A stretch of 64,000 nt of DNA from Candidatus Accumulibacter phosphatis (GCF_012939955.1 NZ_SPMY01000037.1:1-64000), one strand, 5' to 3'; numbered from the stretch's first letter, positions 38,515-48,993 are shown. Numbers and translations are program-made. Notes: generated by a model not told the origin, from the sequence alone.

Positions 38515-38832
38515 CTACTCGAAATGGCAGACGTAGTGAAAAGCGTCGTCGCAGACGATGTCGAACGACGAGTCGCCGGGAACGGCGAAGGACTGCCCGG
38601 CGGCGTAGGTAGTCCACTGCTCCTTGCCGTTGAGGCGCACGCGGCACGCGCCAGCAACGCATTCCATGACTTCCGGGGCGCCGGTGGTAAAGGTCAGCGA
38701 CGAGGGCATGATGACGCCGATCGTCTTGCGGCTGCCGTCTGCCAGGAGCACGGTGTGGCTGACGCACCTGCCGTCGAAATAAACATTGGCCTGCTTGACC
38801 ACACTGACGTTGTCGAACTGCGAGCTACTCAT
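38515..38832 (-). CDS. ppnP: Pyrimidine/purine nucleoside phosphorylase PpnP (DUF1255)
   Basis: This 105-residue cupin-fold enzyme phosphorolyses nucleosides with broad specificity. '[20 protein letters not shown]' and '[20 protein letters not shown]' are diagnostic, and '[20 protein letters not shown]' ends the barrel. The ATG at 38832 overlaps the DUF2788 stop by four bases (ATGA), so they form one transcript. Length is normal. Confidence 0.94.
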   Translation of the reverse strand: MSSSQFDNVSVVKQANVYFDGRCVSHTVLLADGSRKTIGVIMPSSLTFTTGAPEVMECVAGACRVRLNGKEQWTTYAAGQSFAVPGDSSFDIVCDDAFHYVCHFE

Positions 38833-39038
38833 AATCCCCAGACTTTCTCCATAATCGTCTTGGCTATGAAGCCAAGCATCCCGAAGGACAGGACGAAGAA
38901 CAGGACAATCGTTCCTGTCCTTCCGGCTTTCGCTTTCCACGCAATCTCGCCGATGATGAACAACATGAAGAGCATGAAGGCACCGATCCCGAAGGTCATG
39001 CCAAATTCCGCTATCTGCTCTTCCGTCAGCCCAAACAT
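38829..39038 (-). CDS. DUF2788 small membrane protein
   Basis: This 69-residue protein has two hydrophobic helices ('[14 protein letters not shown]' and '[20 protein letters not shown]') separated by a short basic loop, matching DUF2788. It is coupled to ppnP and lies 18 bases after argG on the same strand. Function is unknown. Confidence 0.88.
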   Translation of the reverse strand: MFGLTEEQIAEFGMTFGIGAFMLFMLFIIGEIAWKAKAGRTGTIVLFFVLSFGMLGFIAKTIMEKVWGL

Positions 39039-39056
39039 GGCGGGCTCATCTCCAGA

Positions 39057-40286
<1,230 letters not shown>

Positions 40287-40352
40287 GAGATTTCCCTGCT
40301 GATCTTGCTGATTGTTCTGGTTCTGCTGAGGATGCTGATCGTGTCGCTTCAG

Positions 40353-41291
40353 CTATTTGGATTTCGGCGCCTCGACCCGGCCCACGAGGAGGTACTCGAG
40401 GAGCGCCTTCTGGGTATGCATGCGATTCTCGGCCTCGTCCCAGACGACGCTCTGCGCACCGTCAATGACCGCGGCCTCGACTTCCTCGCCGCGATGCACC
40501 GGCAGGCAGTGCATGAACAGCGATTCGGGCCCGGCGGCGCGCATCATTTCGAGGTCAACCTGCCAGTCGGCGAAGTCCCGCCGGCGCTCGTCGTTCTCGG
40601 CTTCGAAACCCATCGAGGTCCACACGTCGGTGGTCACCAGGTCGGCGCCGCGTGCGGCTTCCATCGGATCGGCGTAGCTCTCGAAGTGGTCGGTGCCATA
40701 CAGGCCGGCGCGTGCCGGCTCGACTTCGTAGCCCGGCGGCGTCGACACATGGACGTTGAAATCGAGCACTTCAGCGGCCTGCAACCAGGTATTGCAGACG
40801 TTGTTCGAATCGCCGATCCAGGCCACCGTCTTGCCCTGAATCGGACCGCGATGCTCGATGAAAGTGAAAATATCGGCGACGATCTGGCAGGGGTGATACT
40901 CGTTGGTCAGGCCATTGATCACCGGCACCCGCGAATTGGCGGCAAAGCGCTCGATCATCGCCTGCTCGAAAGTGCGGATCATGACCACGTCGCTCATCCG
41001 CGAAATCACCCGCGCCGCGTCCTCGACCGATTCGCCACGCTGCAACTGCGAATCGCGGCTGTTCAGGTAGATCGCCGAACCGCCGAGTTGCTGCATGCCG
41101 GCTTCGAAGGACAGGCGGGTGCGCGTGCTGGCCTTCTCGAAAATCATCACCAGCGTACGGTCGCTGAGCGGCCAGTATTTCTGGTAGGACTTGAACTGCC
41201 CCTTGATCCAGCGCGAGCGCTCGAAAAGGTGGTCGAACTCTGCACGCGTGAAGTCCTTGAACTGCAGGAAATGTTTGACGCTATCCATCAC
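40353..41291 (-). CDS. argF: Ornithine carbamoyltransferase
   Basis: This 312-residue enzyme makes citrulline from ornithine and carbamoyl phosphate. 'IFEKASTRTRLSFEAGMQQL' contains the STRTR carbamoyl-phosphate motif, 'NGLTNEYHPCQIVADIFTF' the HPxQ motif, and 'LFMHCLPVHRGEEV' the ornithine-binding HCLP motif. Length is normal; it lies between argD and argG. Confidence 0.97.
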   Translation of the reverse strand: MMDSVKHFLQFKDFTRAEFDHLFERSRWIKGQFKSYQKYWPLSDRTLVMIFEKASTRTRLSFEAGMQQLGGSAIYLNSRDSQLQRGESVEDAARVISRMSDVVMIRTFEQAMIERFAANSRVPVINGLTNEYHPCQIVADIFTFIEHRGPIQGKTVAWIGDSNNVCNTWLQAAEVLDFNVHVSTPPGYEVEPARAGLYGTDHFESYADPMEAARGADLVTTDVWTSMGFEAENDERRRDFADWQVDLEMMRAAGPESLFMHCLPVHRGEEVEAAVIDGAQSVVWDEAENRMHTQKALLEYLLVGRVEAPKSK

Positions 41292-41300
41292 CGATCTCTA

Positions 41301-42473
41301 TCAGGAGGCGAGAAAATCGCCAATCACTCCGCCCAGGCGGCTCACCAGTTCACGCGCCTCGTCGGCACTGAAGTTCAGCGGCGGCAGCAGGCGCACGACC
41401 TTGTCGGCAGTAACATTGATCAGCAGCCCGACATCGAGCGCGCGGGTCACTAGTTCGCCGCAGGGGCGATCAAGTTCGATGCCGATCATCAGGCCCTGGC
41501 CACGAATCTCGACCACGCCTTCGCAATCCGCCAGGGCCTGCGCCAGACCCTCACGGATCAGCCGACCGATGGCCACCGCACTGTCGATCAAGCCGTTCTC
41601 TTCGATGACCGCAATGGTCGTCAGCGCAGCGGTCGACGCCAGCTGGTTGCCACCGAAAGTCGACCCATGCTTGCCTGGTTTGAACAGGCCGACCGCCTTG
41701 CCGGCTGTCAGGCAGGCGCCGATCGGCACGCCGCCGCCCAGCCCCTTGGCTAGCGTCACCACGTCGGGGTGGATGGCCGCGTGCTGAAAGCCGAACCAGG
41801 TACCAGTGCGGCCGGTTCCGCACTGCACTTCGTCGCAGATCAGCAGCCAGTCGTTCTCGTCACAGAGCGCGCGCAGGCCGCGCTGGAAATCGACGTCTGC
41901 GATGTTGATGCCGCCCTCGCCCTGGACGATTTCAAGCATCACGGCGACGACGTTATGATTCGACTTGGCTACCGCCCGAATGGCTTCGAGATCGTTGTAG
42001 GGAACGCGCACGAAACCGGAGACCAGCGGTTCGAAGCCGGCCTGCGCCTTGCGGTTGCCAGTCGCCGAAAGCGTCGCCATGGTGCGGCCGTGGAAGGCGT
42101 TCTCCATGACCACGATCGCCGGCCGCTCGATATCCCGCTTGTGGCCGTAATAGCGCGCCAGCTTGATCGCTGCTTCGTTGGCTTCGCAACCCGAGTTGCA
42201 GAAGAAGACCTCGTCCATCTCCGCCAGCGCCGCCAGCTTGTCGGCCAACTGCGCCTGCTGCGGAATACTGTAGAGGTTCGACGAATGCAGCATGCGCCCG
42301 GCCTGTGCAGCAATCGCCGCGACCAGCGCCGGGTGGTTGTGCCCAAGCGTCGACACGGCAATTCCCGACAGCGCGTCGAGATAGACCTTGCCGTCGGTAT
42401 CGGTCACCCAGCTGCCATCGCCATGGCTGAAGGCGATGGGCAAGCGAGCGTAGGTATTCATCAGGTGCGACAT
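41301..42473 (-). CDS. argD: Acetylornithine aminotransferase
   Basis: This 390-residue PLP-dependent class III aminotransferase converts N-acetylglutamate semialdehyde to N-acetylornithine. 'FFCNSGCEANEAAIKLARYY', 'LLICDEVQCGTGRTGTWFGF' and 'VVTLAKGLGGGVPIGACLTA' with the PLP lysine are all present. It is the first of three clustered arginine genes; the argF ATG follows nine bases after its stop. Confidence 0.95.
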   Translation of the reverse strand: MSHLMNTYARLPIAFSHGDGSWVTDTDGKVYLDALSGIAVSTLGHNHPALVAAIAAQAGRMLHSSNLYSIPQQAQLADKLAALAEMDEVFFCNSGCEANEAAIKLARYYGHKRDIERPAIVVMENAFHGRTMATLSATGNRKAQAGFEPLVSGFVRVPYNDLEAIRAVAKSNHNVVAVMLEIVQGEGGINIADVDFQRGLRALCDENDWLLICDEVQCGTGRTGTWFGFQHAAIHPDVVTLAKGLGGGVPIGACLTAGKAVGLFKPGKHGSTFGGNQLASTAALTTIAVIEENGLIDSAVAIGRLIREGLAQALADCEGVVEIRGQGLMIGIELDRPCGELVTRALDVGLLINVTADKVVRLLPPLNFSADEARELVSRLGGVIGDFLAS

Positions 42474-42817
42474 GGATCACCCATTGCAAAGCACTTGAAA
42501 CTGAAACGGCGGCTCGCGCCGCCGAATTACGAGAAAAACGAGAAAAACGAAATGAACGAGATCCGCACAGGAACCAGCATCGGTCCGTTCCGGCATGCTT
42601 TAACAGGGGTTCACACACCGTCTTACAAGGGCATGGATTTTACGGGAAAAAGACTCTGCTGTATAGAAAAGGCGGGGGTTTTGAGGAGTGTGCACCGGGC
42701 TGGTGAGGCGGAGAGGTCGATAGGCGTGCATGCGGCACAGGGCGGCACGATTCAGGTGACTGCTGGCGCGGCGATGGTTTCGCGCGGCTCCCTCCGCCCT
42801 TCCGAAACGCTTCAGCG
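42474..42817. other. Intergenic region between argD and the FGE-sulfatase island
   Basis: This 344-bp gap should hold the argD promoter and the 3' end of the island transcript. A degenerate 9-bp tandem repeat (GAGAAAAAC, GAGAAAAAC, GAAATGAAC) lies at 42531-42557. I see no terminator with a clear T-run and no recognisable gene. It is the left border of the accessory island. Confidence 0.55.
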
Positions 42818-43651
42818 TCAGGATCGCATGAGGAAGCGAAAACCCGTGAACTGGTTCGCGCCGCCGGGCGCAACGACGAGGCGGTCTGCGGCGCGCACGT
42901 CCCTGGCGTTGCTTCCCCACGAGCCGCCGCGCTGCGCGCGCAGGGTTGCGCTCGGGTCAGCCGCGCCGATGCGCAGCGATTCCTGCTCGTCGAAACCGTC
43001 GGCGCACCACTCCCAGACGTTGCCGTGCATTTCGTAAAGGCCCCACGCGTTGGCGGGCAGGCTTTTCACTGCCACCGGCGCGGCGGGGTCGGAGCCGCTG
43101 CGAAAGTTCACCTGTGCCAGAGTGATCTCGTCGCCGAAGCTGTAGGCGGTGCGCGAGCTGGCGCGGCAGGCGTACTCCCACTCCGCTTCGCTGGGCAATT
43201 CGGGCGGCACGCCCTGGCTGAAACTCTGCAGCCGGGCGAGGAAACCGCTGCCGGGTGCCGTGATGTCGTTCCAGCTCACCTGTTCGACGGGATGTTGCGG
43301 GCTGCCCGGATGGGTCGTGTTGCTGGCGCTGAACTGGCTTGGGTTGCTGCCCGTCACCGCCTGCCACAGCGCCTGCGTGCAGGCGGTGTCGGCGAGCCAG
43401 AAACCGGCGGCGATGCGCGTCTCGATCTGCCGGTCCGGCTGCCGCTCGTCGCCCATCAGGAAACGCCCCGCTTCGATCCAGCGCAGGCGCTGCACGACGT
43501 CAGCGACCGCCAGGTCGGCCCAGAGTCCAAAGCGGTCGTCGCCCCAGGCGCTCGCCCAGCGCGGCGGGAAGGGAGCGGGGCCGCGCTGGCGCCATTCTTC
43601 AGGGGTGATGGCGTTCATCGCTTGCTTCGCTTGGGATTGGGAATCGGCCAT
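42818..43651 (-). CDS. FGE-sulfatase (SUMF1-like) domain protein
   Basis: This 277-residue protein consists mainly of a formylglycine-generating-enzyme-like fold: 'RWIEAGRFLMGDE', 'FWLADTACTQALWQAVTGSN', 'PVEQVSWNDI', 'LPSEAEWEYACRASSRTAYS', 'NAWGLYEMHGNVWEWCADGF' and a C-terminal 'QRGGSWGSNARDVRAADR...GFRFLMR'. The copper-binding cysteine pair of true FGE is absent at the expected place (NARDVRAADR), so it is unlikely to make formylglycine; such domains often bind peptides or ligands. It ends the minus-strand island transcript, 70 bases after a larger FGE-domain gene. Confidence 0.9.
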   Translation of the reverse strand: MADSQSQAKQAMNAITPEEWRQRGPAPFPPRWASAWGDDRFGLWADLAVADVVQRLRWIEAGRFLMGDERQPDRQIETRIAAGFWLADTACTQALWQAVTGSNPSQFSASNTTHPGSPQHPVEQVSWNDITAPGSGFLARLQSFSQGVPPELPSEAEWEYACRASSRTAYSFGDEITLAQVNFRSGSDPAAPVAVKSLPANAWGLYEMHGNVWEWCADGFDEQESLRIGAADPSATLRAQRGGSWGSNARDVRAADRLVVAPGGANQFTGFRFLMRS

Positions 43652-43721
43652 GGTCTTGGTGTGCTACCCGGCTGGCGCACCAAAGGGGTAGCACGGGTCA
43701 GCACGTCGGCAACGCGCCGCC

Positions 43722-46496
43722 TTACTTCCATGCAGCCGCCCCCGGGGCATGGGCCACACGTCCAGCGACCCCAGCGGCGCCGTCCCGAGGGGCTGGCCCC
43801 TTCTTGGTCCCGGCCGAACTGCTTGACCGTAGGACGAACCGAAACCCGACGTGGTCGTCACAGTAGCTAGACTCTAGCCTGAGCCAGGCGGCGCAACGTG
43901 CGGCCCTGCCGAAGTTATACCACGAGCCGCCGCGCGAAACGCGGGAGCCTCTCTCATGCGTCCGAGGAAAAGTCTCGGCTCGTGCGGTATAGTCGGACAG
44001 CCCGGCGGCACACCACTCCCACACGTTGCCATGCATCTCGTACAGACCCCAAGCGTTGGAAGGCAGACTCCTGACCGGAACGGTCGCGGCTCGATACACA
44101 ACGCTGCCGCGCTTGTCGTACGCTTCTCGACCGTCGTAATTCACTTCGTCGGTACTGATGCTGTCACCGAAAGCGAATGGCGTGCAAGTACCAGCGCGAC
44201 ACGCGTACTCCCACTCAGCTTCGCTCGGCAGACTGACAACAGCGCCGGATAGTACTTCTTCGAGCCGCTGCACGAAGCGTTGCACGTCGTCCCAGCTCAC
44301 CTGCTCGACCGGATGCTGCGCTCCACCGCCTTTTCCGGCGCGGAAAGAGCTCGGGTTATTGCCCATCACCGCCTGCCACAGCGCCTGCGTACAGGTGCTG
44401 TCGGCGAGCCAGAACGCCTGCGTCAGGGTCACCTCGTGCTGCGGGCGTTCTTTCTCCGAGCGCATTCCTTCTGACAGCGGCGAGCCCATCAGGAAATGGC
44501 CGGCTTCGATATAGCGCATTCGGAAGAGGATCGCCGGCGGGCTGTCCGGCGCAGCGCGCGGTTCGACGGGCAGCAGCACGTCGGCGTAGAGCCCGAAGCC
44601 GTCGCGGCCGATTTCGTCCGCCCACTCGGGGCGCTCGATACGGCTGACGAGGTAGCGGTGACGGCCAGCGACCAACGTCAGCGCGCCTGCCGGGCCAGCG
44701 AAGGCCTCGGCCGTCGCAATCCGCTGCACGCCAGCGGCCGGGTCGAGCAGGCGCGTCGACTTGCCGCCTGCATCGCTGACCTGCAGCCGCTTGATCTGCA
44801 GCGGCGAGCCGAGCCGGGAATGGCCGGGTCCGGCCGGGCGCTCGGCACCCCAAAGCATCAGCCCCTCGTCGCTGACGCCGAGTTGGCAGTCGACTTCCGT
44901 TAGGTCCGTGCGGGCGGCGACCGCCTGCGCCAGGTGTTCAGCGCCCAGCGCCGGCGGCGACTGGCGCTCCCCGGTCGCCAGCCACAGCGGCGACAGCCAC
45001 TGCGAGTTGGCCGCAACCCAGCGCTGATCGGCGCCGTTGCGGGCGAGCAGGTCGAGCGTGTATTGGCGCGTTTGCTGGTCCACTGAGCCAGTTCTGGTCG
45101 CGCGCTCGCTGAATGCGGCGAACCAGCGCTGCGCCTCGTCGATGCGGGGAGCACAGCCGTCTTGCGCCTCGGGGCGGGCGTGCGCTTGCCAGATGAGGAC
45201 TTCGGCGGCTTCGGTCGCCCTGCCCCGCCAGGCGTGGATGTGCAGCGCCACTTCGAGCGCCGCAAGTTGTTCGGCGGCAGCCAGTTCGGCGAAAGCCTGG
45301 CGATAGGTCTCGACATATTCCGCCGAGACGGCACGCGAGACACTACTGTCCTGGACCACCGGCTGGCGCGCCCAGACCAGTGCTTCAAGCGCCGGTTCGG
45401 CGGCGTCGTCGGCGCTGACGCCGCGCAAGGCGCGCAGCAGCGCCGGTTCGGCCCGAACGCAGAAAGCCATGCGTGCCAGCAATTGCTCGCGCAGCGCTGC
45501 CAGCCGATTCCGTTCGAGTCGCCGCTGCTCGTCAGTGGCGATACGGCCACGCTGGCGACGCAGACCGCCGGCCGGCTGCAGGCAAAAGACGTCGGCCCAG
45601 CGCGTCAACTCGACCTCGATCTGTCGCGGCGCCAGCGGCGCCCAGACGACGGGCTGCGCGCCGTGCTGCGACAGGTGGCGGGCAAATTCGGCCCACGCGT
45701 GCATCGCCGGCTGCGCGCCTAGCGCGCCGACATCAGAGAGCAACAGCACCCGCGTTCCCGGCGCCGGCATGGCAATGGCCTCGGGCCGAGGCGCAGAAAC
45801 CCGGCCGGCATGAGCGGGCTTCTCGGGCCAGCGCTGACGGACCTGCTGCGGACTGCCGTCGACCAGCCACAAGGTAAAGCCTCCGGCACCGCGTTGGCGC
45901 AGCAGGTCGGTGACGATGGCCTGGAAGTCTTCCTGGTAAGGCTGCAGGTGTGCGGCGCGATCCCAGACGACCAGCAGTTCGCCGCCCCACAGCGACTGGC
46001 GAAGGCGCGGCAAGCGTCGCAGCGGTCGGGCGTCGGACAGTTCGCGCAGCAGGCGCGGCATGTCGAGCCCGGCGTGGCGCGTTTCGACCGCCGAGCGCTT
46101 GAGCGCCGGCCACAGCCGCGCGTGACGAACCAGCGGAACGAAGGGCGCCGCTTCGCCGTCGCTGCGCCGGGGCGCGCATTGCGCGGGCGTCAAGGGCTGC
46201 GATCTGTCTTGTCGGGCGCGTTCAGCCGGCAGTTCGAGACGTTGGCAGGCGGTGATGGCGAAAAGTGGCGCGCGCAGAGGCTCTCTTGCTTCGACTTCGG
46301 CAGATGTTGCAGGCGCAGGACCGACCACGACACGAACTTGGCCTACGGGCGAAATGATGCCCGAGACGCTTGCAACCACCGGTTGCCGCTCGAAGGCAAG
46401 CAGGCCAGCGTAGCGACGCTGTCGCTCCTCGTCGTCGCCGGCAAGCGACAGCGCGCGCAACAGATCGGCCCGCGCCAACAAAGGCGAGCGGTTCAT
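43722..46496 (-). CDS. Large protein: vWA-like N-terminal region plus C-terminal FGE-sulfatase domain
   Basis: This ~924-residue protein has a C-terminal FGE-sulfatase domain (about residues 655-890: 'RYIEAGHFLMGSPLSEGM', 'FWLADSTCTQALWQAVMGNN', 'LPSEAEWEYACRAGTCTPFA', 'NAWGLYEMHGNVWEWCAAG', 'SRGGSWYNFGRAARCAAW'). The middle is Ala/Arg-rich and helical. The N-terminal third has 'LLVVWDRAAHLQPYQEDFQA' and later 'TRVLLLSDVGALG', arranged like the two metal-site strands of a vWA domain but without intact DxSxS, so it may be a degenerate vWA. The ATG at 46496 overlaps the MoxR stop (ATGA), coupling it to the ATPase. It is probably the MoxR partner; the vWA reading is inference. Confidence 0.8.
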   Translation of the reverse strand: MNRSPLLARADLLRALSLAGDDEERQRRYAGLLAFERQPVVASVSGIISPVGQVRVVVGPAPATSAEVEAREPLRAPLFAITACQRLELPAERARQDRSQPLTPAQCAPRRSDGEAAPFVPLVRHARLWPALKRSAVETRHAGLDMPRLLRELSDARPLRRLPRLRQSLWGGELLVVWDRAAHLQPYQEDFQAIVTDLLRQRGAGGFTLWLVDGSPQQVRQRWPEKPAHAGRVSAPRPEAIAMPAPGTRVLLLSDVGALGAQPAMHAWAEFARHLSQHGAQPVVWAPLAPRQIEVELTRWADVFCLQPAGGLRRQRGRIATDEQRRLERNRLAALREQLLARMAFCVRAEPALLRALRGVSADDAAEPALEALVWARQPVVQDSSVSRAVSAEYVETYRQAFAELAAAEQLAALEVALHIHAWRGRATEAAEVLIWQAHARPEAQDGCAPRIDEAQRWFAAFSERATRTGSVDQQTRQYTLDLLARNGADQRWVAANSQWLSPLWLATGERQSPPALGAEHLAQAVAARTDLTEVDCQLGVSDEGLMLWGAERPAGPGHSRLGSPLQIKRLQVSDAGGKSTRLLDPAAGVQRIATAEAFAGPAGALTLVAGRHRYLVSRIERPEWADEIGRDGFGLYADVLLPVEPRAAPDSPPAILFRMRYIEAGHFLMGSPLSEGMRSEKERPQHEVTLTQAFWLADSTCTQALWQAVMGNNPSSFRAGKGGGAQHPVEQVSWDDVQRFVQRLEEVLSGAVVSLPSEAEWEYACRAGTCTPFAFGDSISTDEVNYDGREAYDKRGSVVYRAATVPVRSLPSNAWGLYEMHGNVWEWCAAGLSDYTARAETFPRTHERGSRVSRGGSWYNFGRAARCAAWLRLESSYCDDHVGFRFVLRSSSSAGTKKGPAPRDGAAGVAGRVAHAPGAAAWK

Positions 46497-47554
46497 TGCG
46501 GCGGCGGCTCCCCTGCTCCGAGGGCTGCTCGCTGCTGCGACAACTGCGGACTGCCGTCGATGATTCCGTTCTTGAGGAAAGCGTACGGCGCCAGCCTCGC
46601 CAGCCACTCTTTCTGCTCGTCGCGCTTGCCGGGCGCCAACCGGCCGAGAGCGGTGAGCAGGTCAATGTATTCGGCCAGCCCCGGTGGCGAAACACCCGCC
46701 ATGCGTGCGTTATGCCGATCAGCCTCGAGTTGCTCGGCGGCCATCCTGAGGATCGTTTCGTGCAAACGCCTAGCTGATGGTGCCGCGGTGCCGAAGTGCG
46801 CGAGCCCACGTTTGACGAGAAAGTCGGCATACGAATCGTCGGGCCCTAAGGTGAGTACCACGCAGCGGCGCAGGAAGGCCGCCGGCAATTCGCGCTCCTC
46901 GTTGGTGGTGATCACCACCAGCGGCAGGCCATCGCCGGGCTTGATCGGCTGCCGCGTCACCGGGTTGGGAAACTCGCGGCTGCCGAGAACTTCGAGCAGG
47001 CTGTTCGGCAGGTCGCTGTCGGCCTTGTCGATTTCGTCGATCAGGATGACGTGCCCGGCGGGTTTGGCGCCGGCGCTCGCTGGTGCGCCGGCTGAGTGGC
47101 TGCCCGGCGACGCTTCGCTGCCATCGCCGACGTACTGCTTCACGGCGGCGGACTGCGGTCCATACCCAAGCGCGTCATCCCAGGCAAAAGCCAGCCAGAA
47201 CGGTCCGGGCAGCCAGTAGCAGTGATCAGGCTTGACGCCACCGCCGGCAACGCCGGCGGCCTGCGCATCTGCCAGTCGCTGCACGGCGTCGAAGCGGTAA
47301 AAGAGATCCTGCGCCTCGAAGCGAGGGCTGATCGTGACGCATTCCAGGCGCCAGTCCAGGGCCCTGGCCACCGCCAGCGCCAGCTGGGTCTTGCCGGTTC
47401 CCGGTTCGCCGCGCACCAGCAGCGGCCTTCCTGACGCCAGCGCCAGATGCAGGGCGTCGATTTCGTTCTGCGACCATTGATGAACGATGTCGTCGAAGCG
47501 CTCGACGGCGTCCGTTTTCAGGTTCTTCAGCAATTCTCTGACGTCAGTTTCCAT
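46493..47554 (-). CDS. MoxR-family AAA+ ATPase
   Basis: This 353-residue ATPase has Walker A 'RGEPGTGKTQLALAVA' (about residues 48-63), Walker B 'HVILIDEIDKADSDLPNSLL' (Asp/Glu about 173/174), sensor 1 'LVVITTNEERELPAAFLRRC' and an arginine finger pair. A 40-residue Gly/Ala/Ser-rich insertion (about 130-168) precedes Walker B. MoxR proteins act as chaperone-like remodelers together with vWA partners; the coupled downstream gene fits that. It follows the TIR-domain gene by 35 bases. Confidence 0.92.
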   Translation of the reverse strand: METDVRELLKNLKTDAVERFDDIVHQWSQNEIDALHLALASGRPLLVRGEPGTGKTQLALAVARALDWRLECVTISPRFEAQDLFYRFDAVQRLADAQAAGVAGGGVKPDHCYWLPGPFWLAFAWDDALGYGPQSAAVKQYVGDGSEASPGSHSAGAPASAGAKPAGHVILIDEIDKADSDLPNSLLEVLGSREFPNPVTRQPIKPGDGLPLVVITTNEERELPAAFLRRCVVLTLGPDDSYADFLVKRGLAHFGTAAPSARRLHETILRMAAEQLEADRHNARMAGVSPPGLAEYIDLLTALGRLAPGKRDEQKEWLARLAPYAFLKNGIIDGSPQLSQQRAALGAGEPPPQ

Positions 47555-47589
47555 TGGTTCGGCCTGTAATGTCGTGGCGTGGTTGATCT

Positions 47590-48951
47590 CTATGCCCGGG
47601 GCGGCATCTCTTCGAGGCGCGCGATGATGAGCGCGGCAGCCTTGGCGGGAGGATGCTTACGGCAGTCGGCAGCGAGGTCGATGGAAAACAGACCATCCAC
47701 CGGTTCGTCGTCAAAACGGAAAGGCATGATGCGATCATCCTGACGCTTCTTGATCAGCTCACGCACGACGCGCCATTCAACGCCACCACACCATTCCTTT
47801 GCCTGGTAATCCCTGCCGAGAAAGACGACCACCAGATCGGCCTGCTCGTGATAGATCTTCTGCAAGAGGAGGTCTGCGTTCGGTCTTGCCAGCTGTGCCT
47901 CGAAGTTGGGGTAGTAGAAGACGGCGTCGCGTCCCAATTCCTCGACGAGGTCCGAGGCGACCTCATCAACATACTCGCGTTGTTCACCCGCGAGCGAAAG
48001 CGCCACCCGAAAGCGCATGTCCTGCAAACCGGACCGGGCCTGCGCCTTTGGTCCGGACAACCGCTCGAAAAGCGGCAACAGATAATCCATCAGGTCGGCC
48101 TGTAGATTTGCTCGCTTCCACGCCTGCCTGCCGGGTTCGTCCAGCCGATCCCCGATGGCCTCACCGTAGCGGAAAGTGGGCACGCCAAAGTACGTCGCGA
48201 ACTCCTTGCGCAGAGCCTCTTCATCGAGCGGGTGAGCGCTGGCCGCGTTCAGGCCGAACATCAGCCGCGAATCGTTCTTGCGGGCGTAGCGCGTCAACTG
48301 GCTGAGCAGCGCGTCGTCGGAAACGACACCACGGGCCTTGACGTCCTGCAGAAGCGTCCGTCGATCGACCTTCCCCAGATCATCCAGCGGCGTCTTGACG
48401 ATCGCCTGTAGCTCTGCCTTGACACATTCCCGTGCCCCCTGGAAATCCAGTTCCAGCGGCGGCACGTCGTGCAGGACATTGATCGCTTCGGCAGTTCGCG
48501 TCTGCTCGTCGAAACGGATGCGGACGCCGTTTTCGCACCACGCGGCCGCAATCACCGCGGCGGCCAGCTGCTCGCTGGCGGCGATCAGCATCTCGTCGGC
48601 TGCTCCGGCTCCAGCTTCGCCTCCTGGGCCGATGCCTTCGGCTGCGAACTTTTCTTGCACCCGCCGTTCGCAGGCGACCAGGCAAATGCCGATGGCCACC
48701 TGCTGCAGGGCTTCGGGCGTCCCGGCGCGACCGCCAGCGAGTTTGCCGAGCTTTGGCGCAAGGCCCAGGATGTTGCCCAGGACATCAAAGGCGCCCTGCC
48801 CCAGACAGTCTTCCAGGAGCGCCGCAGCGTCAGCCGGGACCCCGGTCTCGCACTCCACAGCCCAGGCTTTGGCGAAAGCCGACCACAGTTCTTCCTGCTC
48901 GTGAAGCTCCCCGAGCCGGTCGCGAAGGCTCTGCTGCAGGCGAGTGGTCAT
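47590..48951 (-). CDS. TIR-domain protein with novel N-terminal region
   Basis: This 453-residue protein carries a C-terminal TIR domain (about 313-425): 'RFRVALSLAGEQREYVDEVA', 'AVFYYPNFEAQL', 'ADLVVVFLGRDYQAKEWCGG' and 'VEWRVVRELIKKR', with Glu392 in the W-x5-E position expected for the NAD-cleaving glutamate. Residues ~200-300 ('VDRRTLLQDVKARGVVSDDA...') may be an effector-associated helical module. The first ~150 residues are Ala-rich helices, a possible adaptor. Bacterial TIR domains degrade NAD or make signalling nucleotides in antiphage defence. Here it is followed by MoxR in the same transcript. Confidence 0.88.
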   Translation of the reverse strand: MTTRLQQSLRDRLGELHEQEELWSAFAKAWAVECETGVPADAAALLEDCLGQGAFDVLGNILGLAPKLGKLAGGRAGTPEALQQVAIGICLVACERRVQEKFAAEGIGPGGEAGAGAADEMLIAASEQLAAAVIAAAWCENGVRIRFDEQTRTAEAINVLHDVPPLELDFQGARECVKAELQAIVKTPLDDLGKVDRRTLLQDVKARGVVSDDALLSQLTRYARKNDSRLMFGLNAASAHPLDEEALRKEFATYFGVPTFRYGEAIGDRLDEPGRQAWKRANLQADLMDYLLPLFERLSGPKAQARSGLQDMRFRVALSLAGEQREYVDEVASDLVEELGRDAVFYYPNFEAQLARPNADLLLQKIYHEQADLVVVFLGRDYQAKEWCGGVEWRVVRELIKKRQDDRIMPFRFDDEPVDGLFSIDLAADCRKHPPAKAAALIIARLEEMPPRA

Positions 48952-48962
48952 CGTTCGCCGCT

Positions 48963-48986
48963 CACGTAATCACGTAATCACGCCAT
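48963..48986. repeat. Short tandem repeat, ~3 x 8 bp (CACGTAAT)
   Basis: CACGTAAT, CACGTAAT and CACGCCAT follow one another in the 42-bp gap between the zinc-ribbon gene and the TIR gene. The array covers most of the spacer, including the place where the TIR ribosome-binding site should be. Confidence 0.85.
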
Positions 48987-48993
48987 CACCCGC

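Noticed and set aside
42818-46496. Active formylglycine-generating enzymes for sulfatases
   Set aside because: The paired active-site cysteines are absent or incomplete in both proteins and no sulfatase gene is nearby, so a binding or structural role is more likely.
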